Positions 45,467-54,400 of a stretch of DNA of 64,000 nt are shown piece by piece. The DNA is taken from positions 62,001 through 126,000 of the forward strand of contig CP099850.1 in the NCBI GenBank assembly GCA_030062745.1, written 5' to 3'. The notes beneath the pieces are model-generated. The model had not been told where the DNA came from. It did no database searches and was given only the letters and a program-made list of their open reading frames with translations. Origin of the DNA: Capitulum mitella. Its lineage: Eukaryota > Arthropoda > Thecostraca > Pollicipedomorpha > Pollicipedidae. A program made the translations under genes and the position numbers. Position 1 is the first letter of the stretch, and every line of letters begins with the position of its first letter.

Positions 45467-48400
45467 ACGAGGATAAACGCAGTTTTTGGATAGATGCAGA
45501 ATAACGAAAAAATTTATAAATTTTTGTTGGTAAAATAAAGTGGGCTAAATCCGTTCAAAAACCCACATTTGTGGGTTTGTGGGAGGTTAGGTTGTCGGGC
45601 CCTCGGCTCGCCCCCCCAGTCATTCACAATAATCGTCGTCCCTGATATCCAGCAATTGCACCATAAACTTTCTGGTATAAATATTGGAGCCTGCACTCGG
45701 CACTTATCGAGGGGTATAATCCCCCAATCAGATGGTTGGAGAGGACGCCCCGTCCCCGCCCTGCGGTGGAACCCTTGTGTCACAGTTATTTCAGTCTTTC
45801 AGATCTGGCTAGGTGGAATATTGCCCCACTTTAATTCGGTGTAGTTAGACATTGATATGAACGGAAAAATGCAGATTTCAGCCCGCGATAAAGGCGTGAC
45901 ACATCGTGACGCAGGTCCCGTTGTGTCGGCGACAAGCTTGTAGAGTCGCCCGGTTTCCTGGTTTGCAGCGTTCGTGTCCGCCGCTGCCCCGAGTGACCAG
46001 CCCAGGCGTCGACGTCTTTGTCCGGCGGCCCGTCCGTGCCGGCGCACGCACGGCCGGGCTAACCTCGCCGCCCCCTGCCGCAGATTTCGATGGGACCACC
46101 GTGCTCTGCCAGGTGTGCGGCGACAAGGCCTCCGGCTTCCACTACGGCGTGCACTCCTGCGAGGGCTGCAAGGTCAGTATCTCGCCGAGGCGCCGCGCGC
46201 CCTCCTCGGAATGTGACCGACACGTGCGGAGTGGACGCCCCCCGCCCCGCCTGGCGCCATGCTGCACCGGTTCCGGGTCGTTGAACGGCGGGGAGACGGG
46301 GCCGCAAGGGTACGGTCCAAACTGGGGCCTTTTTGTGCGGCGGCCGTTACTGTTTGCAGCAGGACGTGCCGCTGGCGGTGTGAACGCCACCCGTTCGTAG
46401 TAACGGCGGTGCAGGGGGAGGAAAATGGTCCGGCGGTGAGCAAGGAGCGGCCTAGTTCCTGGTTGGCGGCGGTCTCGAGAACTGCCGCAAATATGACGCG
46501 CAAAATGTAAGGCAGGTCACTCAGTATGAGCACTTCCCTGCCAGAGTTTGCGGAAGTGTTCTTTGGCGTCTGACTGCAGTTCTTCGAGAGGTAAATACGT
46601 TACACGCGGTTTGAATCTTTCTTTCACGTGATCATCTTTCACGCCACCCGACCATGTTTGGCGGTGCGAGCGCGATTCCGTGCAGCCGGCAGGCCGGGAC
46701 GTCGAGCCGCGGCTATCGTGCCCGTCTAATCCCAGCTGGCGGCCGCCGGCCGATCGGTCACTGTGCCGCCCGCATTTCCGCATTTTCGGGCGGCGGCGGC
46801 GGCGGACGCGGCGCGGCGCGGCGCGGCCCCGGCCGACGCAGAGGACACGGACGCGGCGCGCGGAGGGCGTCCTGTCAGGGTCAGAGACTAAACGCGGCGC
46901 CGGCGGGTATCGAGCGCCGGCCGCCAAGGCCAGAGGCCCGTCGCAGTCGTTCAACCCGGGCACTGTGTCCTCTGTTGGCCATGAATCGGCCGGCTCATGA
47001 AGGGCGCCGTTCACCGGCGCCGCGGAGGAGGCACTGGCCGCCGCCGCGCGCGCCGGAGCGGAGAGAAATTGGTCGGAACGGCGGGCGAAGAATGGGCGGC
47101 ACCGCACGCTTTGAGCGGCGTGTTTCCGTTCCTTTCACGCGAGGCCACGGCCGCAGATGTGTGCGTCGGGCCAAATCGGCGACGACTCCGAGCTGTGGCC
47201 CGCTCTTCGGTGCACCGGCCGCACTCCTGCCGCCACGGACTCGGAGTTGATCCAGTGGCAGGTGGCGCCACCAGCGCGGCGGTCCGCGCGGCGGCGCCAC
47301 CGTCGCGCGTTGCGCTCGGCGCCGATGAACAGTGTCAAGGGCATCGACCGCCGCGGCTGCCGGCTTCCCAGCTAAATGGTATCACACGCCGGCCGCGACG
47401 CCGGAATGACCAATTTTTTGCGCGCGCGGTGCCGTGCCCAGACGATTCCTACCGAAGTAGCTCGTCGCCCCCCCCCCCACAATAGGCGCGTTTGTCATGG
47501 TTCACCGCCGGGCCGCGACGCCTCCGTCGCCGCCAGATGGAGTTTTTGCACGGTGCGGCCGTTGTTGCTGGGCTCTCGGTTGCTGAGCTCATTACCATAC
47601 CTCCGGACGTTAGTCTTGGCCACTTGAGACCGCTACGTTGCTGACATGGGAACAAACTAGGACTGATGTTCGGAGCAGGGGCGGAGACCGTCACAGGAGC
47701 GGTGGATCAGGGGCGCGGTCAGGATTGTCTTACGGGGGTGACCTGAAATCATACGGGAGCTGCCGCTGGGAAGACGATATGCAATGGTTCTCACAAAAAT
47801 AAATGCGAGCTTAAGGGGGTCCGGACCTCCGCCCCCCTTCTTTGGCTGCGCCGGTGTGGCGGATGAACCTTTCAGATCGTCTGCTTTTCGTCCACCGCAT
47901 GCAAAGACGTTTTGACATTTATTTTTTTTTATTTTGCATTATTGACATTTTACGTTTACTTTTACTACCCTCCATTAACGATGTTGCTGCCATCTTAATG
48001 ACTTGCGCGATGTTCTCCGCTGTTCGTTACTAGATAACCGCGACGCTGCGCTCGGATTTGGGAACACGTTTCATTCTCGGCGACGCACTGCCGCGTGCCG
48101 CCGAATCGCCGGCGCCGCGCGCGGCCGGCCGAACTTTAAACGGTACCAGGCCAGCCGGCCGGTGGGACGCGGCCTTGGAAGTGGGCTGGGAGCGGCGAGC
48201 CGTCGTGGGTCAGCCGCCGTCTCGGGTCAGGCTCCAACCGGGCCAGCGGCCTGTCCGCCGCCGGATAACGCCAGAGTCAACGCCGCCTGCCGCGCAGTGC
48301 ATGGCGTCACCTAGGTCAGCGTTGCAGCGCGCGTCTAGTGCGTCGTGGTGCGTCGTAGGTCAGCGGAAAGTCATCACTCCACGGCTGCGGAGACGGCACG

Positions 48401-51400
48401 CGATTTCAGGCCGCGGCGTCACAGTGCGGGTCAGGCTCGCCTCCGCGCGGCAGAGCGTCTCTCAGGCGGCGGCGGCGGCGGCCGCCAGTGTGGGTCAGCG
48501 CGGCGCCGCCGCCGCCGCCGCCGGCCCAGATCGCGCCGAAACGGGCCGCCGCGCTCCACGGCCGGCCGTACAACTCGGGGCCGCGCCGCCACGCGCACTT
48601 TCCCTGTCCGCTGAACTCGGCGATCTGGGTCGCGCCTCGACCCGTTCGGAACGTTCGCCGGCGGCGGCGGCGGCAGCCGGGAGCCGCCGGCCGCCGCCGC
48701 CGTGTTTTTGTTTGGCGGCCGACACCGTTAGCCGGCGCGCGACGCGGTCCGAGTGGTTTTAAGGCGGCGGCGGCCGGCCGCGAGAGGCGCGGGGGTCGTC
48801 GATTTGCCGGGTTCAGACACCTCGGCGGCGGCGCCGCCGGGCCCCAGCCGCCGGCGCCGCGAGTCCTCACGCGACCGTCTCCGCCGATCATGACGGCGAC
48901 GTCGCGCGGCGCCGTCAGATTAACAGGCACGACACTCCGCGCCGGCGTGGCCTGGGAAGCGGTGACGTGATCGGATCGCCGTGTCCCGGTCACGTCGCCC
49001 GTCCTTTGTGTGACGCGGCGCGTCCTCTCTGGTTGCAGGGCTTCTTCCGGCGCTCCATCCAGCAGAAGATCCAGTACAAGCCGTGCACGAAGAACCAGAA
49101 CTGCTCCATCCTGCGGATAAACCGTAACCGATGCCAGTACTGCCGCCTCAAGAAATGCATCGCCGTCGGCATGAGCCGCGACGGTGAGTCCGCTCCTGCG
49201 AGTCCGGTCCGCGTCAGACTTCATGACGGTTCGAGTCTAGCCGCCGTGGGCTGTGCCGCCGCCCCAGGCAGCGGCCGTTGCAGCGTCTGAACTTCTTCCC
49301 ATGCGCGGCAGTTGACGGGCCTTCCCAGGGGTCGGAGGCCGGCGGTATGCTGGGGGAAGGGGACGGGCGCGGGTCGATGCAGCGCTGCGGTACGCGACGC
49401 CGGTCGTCGACCCCACTACCGGCACATGTTCGCCGTACGGCCTGACCCGGCGGCCCCCGCTCTCGGTTTCGGGAACTCCGCCGGCCTCGCCGCGTCAGCG
49501 CCGCCGCCGGCGCCGACGGCACCCTGCAGGACGCCGCGGCCGGTCACTGACCCGCGCGGCGGCGGCGTCTCCCGCCGCGACCCGCCGGAAATAGCCGCCC
49601 GAGTCGAGAGGGAAGGGTTTCCGGCGCGCCTGCCGGGGCCGAAGCCCCGCGGTAACGGTGCCGGTCCGACTGGCCCCGGGAGGAGGCGACAGACGCTGTC
49701 CTGTCATTAGAGGACCGGCCAGGCGGCCGGCCGGGCCGGCCGGTTTCGGATCGGGGAGTCGCGCCCGCCGCCCGTCTGCCCTGGGCTGCCCGTCTGCCCT
49801 GGGCTGCCCGTCTGCCCTGGGCCGCCCGGGCTCAGGCGTCGGCCTCTCTGGAGAGGGGCAGGAGCAGGAGCGGGACGGAACAGAGTAGCAGTCCTGACAA
49901 TACGTGCCAAACAGTATTGATTTTTCCTCGTGTAATCCCTGTAGTAATTCGGGCTTAGGGGCTCACCAGCAAGGCGATCCTATAGCAAAATCGCTCTGTA
50001 ATGCTCTGCCTTCGTGGGGAGGCTCCAGCCAGTTCCTCTGGAGCAGGAGCCGGGACTTGGGGAGGGGACCCCTCCACAGAGGGTGGTCTCCCTCCTCCCC
50101 CTCCCCCGGCGGCCCCGGTCAGTCCTGACTCACCGCGCGGCGCCGGCCGCGAGGTGAACGAACCCAGGTTACCGGGTCACGGCTGGCGGCTCGAGCCCCG
50201 CAATTCGGCCCAGTTCGGTGACGTCACGGGCCGGCCGGGCGTACGCGGCGCACGGTACGGGCGGAGCCGCCGCACCGGTCTGGGCCAGTGGTACGGCGCT
50301 CCGAGGCGGCGGCGGACGCACCTGGCGGGTCGCTCTTACGCGTCGAGTCTGTGCCGGGAGCAGCCGAGACCGAGGCCGAGGTCCGAGGGAACACGGCGGG
50401 CGCCATGGGCTACACGGAGAAGGGTGAGTGCGGCCTCGGCCCGCTTCTCTTGGCCGCCGGGCTGACGACTTTCCGCGGCGATGCGGCTGCGCCGTGTGCG
50501 GCGGCGCGGCAGCGGCGACAGAGTTCGAACCGTGTCCCACTGTCGCAGCCGCGCGCCGCCATCACAGCCGACATCGGCAGCTCACGCGTGAAGCTCACTT
50601 CCTGGGTGGACGGGGCCGAAGCGCGCTCCCCGGCCGGCGTGCCCCCCCCCCCCGCGGCCGACCGACCTCTGCGCCCGTTCCGGCCGCCGCCGACGACCCG
50701 GAAGGGGGTGGGGGTGTTTGACCTCGGCGCGGAAGCGCGGCCGGCCAGCGGCCGCCCGCCTTGGCTGCGGCCGGTCGGCGAAGGCCGCGGCCCGGCAAAA
50801 ACTCCGCGCCGGCGGCGGAGGCGGCGCGCGCCGTTAGCCGCCCGGCAGAGGCGGCGGCCGTGCGCGCGGCGGCTGCCGACCCGGAACGGCCGAGAACGGC
50901 GCGGAACGCCCGGAAACGGCCCGGACCGCCGCCTCGTGGGATGCACCCGCGTGTAGGCCGAGGTGTTCTTTGAGCCCTACGTTGTCGTTCGGGATGTCCG
51001 GGACGAGGTTTCGCAATCAAAAGCTCCCGCGTCATCCGGGGATAGGAGCAAATCCTCTCAGTGTGGCTGGAACCGGTGGCGCTGTCCTCTCGTTGATCAC
51101 TGTCCCCATCAACCTCCTTGACTTGACGGCGGTCAGACCGCCGGATCGCCGGCCGGGGCCGCAGCGCGCGCTGCACGGAGCTGCGTCCCGACCGAGTCAC
51201 GTGACCCCGCTCAACCCGGAAGGATCGTGTGAAATTCTGGAATCTTCAGGCTCGGTCCCTGCGCCGGCCCTGCGACGTCAGGAGCCCCGCGCGTGGCTGG
51301 CCCCGATCCCTCTTCACCTCCCCCCCCCGTCACTGGACATCTTCCGGGGGTTCGCAAACAGTCGCCCAGTTTCTCCAGGACAGGCGGGGGTGCGTGCGCC

Positions 51401-54400
51401 AGTTGTGCGCGGGGTCCGGCCGGGCGGCTATCTGGGTCAGCGATTGTGCGGGCCGGCCGGGCACCGTCTCCCCACCGTACTCGGCCGCCTATTGACGGCG
51501 CGCGCTCCGGCCGCCGCGCGCCGTTTTCAAGGTTAGACGGCATGGTGGCGGCCGGGCGCGCGCAGTTGCTCCGAGCGGCGCGCCCGAGCTGGACCGGCCG
51601 CACAGAGCCCCCGACGCTCGCCGCCGGCGGTAGTGCACGTGACCCCGTGTGACCCTGTGTGACCGCGCGAGGCGACCGGTGACGTCATGGATATCTCCAA
51701 CGACCTGCCCATCCTGAAGGGCATCCTGCAGGATCAGACGGGCAGCCGATACTCGTGTGAGTTGGGCCGGCTGCTGCCGGGCACGGGGGTCGCCGCGTTC
51801 GTGTCTGCGCGTGTGTCTGCGCCGGCCCGCGCGCCGGTCTCTGCGCGTGTGCGCGTGTCTGACGGCGCGTGTCTCGCTTGCAGCGGTCCGGTTCGGCCGC
51901 GTGCCGAAGCGCGAGAAGGCCAAGATCCTGGCAGCGATGCAGTCGGTGAACCAGAAGTACCAGGAGCGCGCCTTCCTCTCCGAGCTGGAGGACGACGGCA
52001 AGCTGGTGCGCATCATCGTGCAGGCACACCTCGACTCGTGCGACTTCACCTGGGCCAAAGTGGGCGCCATGCTGCAGGCGGCGCGCCAGAGCCCCAGCTT
52101 CAGCCACAACACCTCCGGCTACGTGAGTACTCGAGACGGAACCGCCGCCGGTCGGCCGCCGGCGGACCGCGTGGCCGGCGCGGGCGCCTGGCCGCGGCCG
52201 GGTATTACGTGCTGGGATCGGCCGTTGCCCCGTGCTGCCGCGGTCGCCGCTCGTGCCGGCCGGTGGGCTTTTGCGCGGTCTCGGTCCAATCCTTCGTGTT
52301 TCGCGTTCGCCGTGGAGAGGGGGTAGTCGGAGAAGCCCCCGCCCTCGTGGGTCTTCCGCGTTACGAAACATGTGTTGCAACCAGGAGTCGTTGCCGTGGG
52401 GTGTTGCGAAATGTAGTGCGGCTACTCCAACGACCCGGCTTTTGACCAGACCCCAGAGTTGTTAAATCTCCCGATTCACGCACCGACGCGCGCCCGTCGC
52501 CGATCGCGGCAGTTGAGGCGCGCGCCACGCGCCGAAGGGCCCGGAACCGAGTGTTGCCGCGTTGACACGTGACCTCTGTCCCAATCGGGTGCGGGTCGGC
52601 CGTCGCCCCTCTGCCCCAGCTGCAACACGCAGCGGATGGCGAAACACGTGGCGCCGGCCCCCTGGTGACGTCACCGCTGACCTTGGCGGCTGCCATGGTG
52701 GGCCCCTTTCCTGACCTTCACGCCGGCAGATAAGCCCGGCTAAAAATGCCAAAATGCTGCTATCGGAGGGGAGGGCAAGTGTAGGGCGTCGATGGTTGTT
52801 CAGTGCGCGCCGTGGAAGGGGGCAGGGAACGCGGCGCCGCGCCGCGCACAAAAGGCACAACAGGGCAGACGGGCATTACCATAAGTTTGGCGGGGCAGCC
52901 TTGGTTCGCGCCGCGTGCACCTGGCCCGGCTAGACAGCTTCCCCGGCCAGGCGTTCCGTCGCCCCCTTCTCACCCCCTGCTGGAAGCGACGGAAACCGGC
53001 CAAGGCCGGGGGACGCCGCCAAGGTCATCGGGCCGTCTGCCCTGCGACCTTGGAGGACACTTGCGGGACGGACCCCTTCAAAGGAGAGTCTTCCCATGCG
53101 TCGTCCTCCGACGCGTTTCGGCCAGCGCAACAGATCATTTCAACCCTCTGGAACGATCAGACTCGGGACGGCGCGCCGCCGCCGTCTAGACAGGTCGGCA
53201 CGCTCCGCCGCCGTCTGCCCCCCTCCCCCTCCGCCCCCCTCCGGTCCCCCTCGGTCCCCTGTCTGGCGCTCGCCGCCATGGGTTCACGACACAATGGCCG
53301 GGCGGACGGCGCTGCAGCTATTTCGTGCCCACGTCCATCGATCGCGGCGGCCGACGCCAAAGGCCAAGGTCACGTTACGAAAGCAGACTTCGACGATGCG
53401 CAGGTCGTCGTCGTCGGCGGCGGTGGCGGCGAATCGATGCGTGGCCGCGCGATCATCTCGTGGCGGATGTGCGCGGCGAGGCGACAAAGGCGGCGCGGCG
53501 CCGGCGCCCGGACGGGACAGGGTTCGCCGCGCGCCGCCAAACGGCGCCAGATACGCGCATACGCGCGAATCAACAGGCGCAGTTAGTCGTCCGATCAATT
53601 GTAAACATGTTTTCACTGCCGGTGACCTTCAGAAAACCTTGCGCGTTATGAAACGGAGGCGCCGGTGACACGGCGCCGTCCGAGAAGGGGCCGGTCGGGG
53701 ACGGTCGTGGCGCGCCCCCTCCGCGCGCACGTGCGCCGGCTCCGCACGTGCCGCCGGCTCGGCGGCGGCCGGCGGAAGCGCAGTCCTGTTGGCGCGGACC
53801 GGCCACCTGAGAGCGGAGTTGTTTGTTGGGCGTCGCGGCGGCGCTCGCACAAAAACGGCCGCTCAATGACGCTGCAGCGGCGCAGGCGGCCGACGCCAAA
53901 GGTCATCGCGCGGCGAACAAACAATGCGCGGTGCGGCGTCGGCGGGCCGTTAGCCGACCGCCGGGCCTTGAGCGCCGGCCGGCCGCCGCCGAGCCGGCTC
54001 CGCACGCGCCGAAACGCGAGCGCTTCCGTGCTCGGCGCGGCGCCGACCTTGGGCGGCCGCTGTCACAGCCGTTCACGGAAATACCGGCAGGGCGGCGCGC
54101 GCCCACGCGACGGGCCGTCAGCCTCTCGGCGAGGGGCCGGCTGGGGTGCAGCCGTCGCGGGCACCGGGAACTCGCTGCGGACCGGACGACCTGGCACGGC
54201 TGACGTGCGGTCTCCGGCTTGGAGTTGAACAGCCTCTATATCTACCGAAGGAAACGCTATTTGCTTGAGACTGGGAGACCGTCACGTGGTTGACCTGACC
54301 TGGCCTGACGCGACCTGACCTGACCTGACCGGACGTGCGCTCTCCTCTGTTGCAGGCGTGCCCGCTGAGTCCGCGCGTGGTGGGCGCCGACGGGCGGCTG

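Larger units (their letters stand above)
43583..46083 (+). other. E75 intron before first zinc-finger exon
   Basis: The intron is 2.5 kb long for the nearest isoform. It is mostly AT-balanced and carries a TGACGTCA site at 44468, a small transposon remnant at 45222-45644, and a short GC-rich segment before the acceptor CCCTGCCGCAG at 46083. I see no other gene. Confidence 0.6.
49184..50404 (+). other. E75 intron and probable promoter region of the first DNA-binding-domain-less isoform
   Basis: GC-rich sequence throughout. It contains an 18-bp unit repeated three times (49771-49824) and a GTGACGTCAC palindrome at 50218-50227, 178 bp before the ATG at 50405. No other ATG occurs in roughly the last 400 bp. 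No gene on either strand is recognisable. Confidence 0.5.

Noticed and set aside
48890-48964. Frame [13 protein letters not shown]... as an E75B first exon
   Set aside because: The possible donor is poor and would leave an intron of only about 74 bp. It lies in a GC island where open frames are expected by composition.
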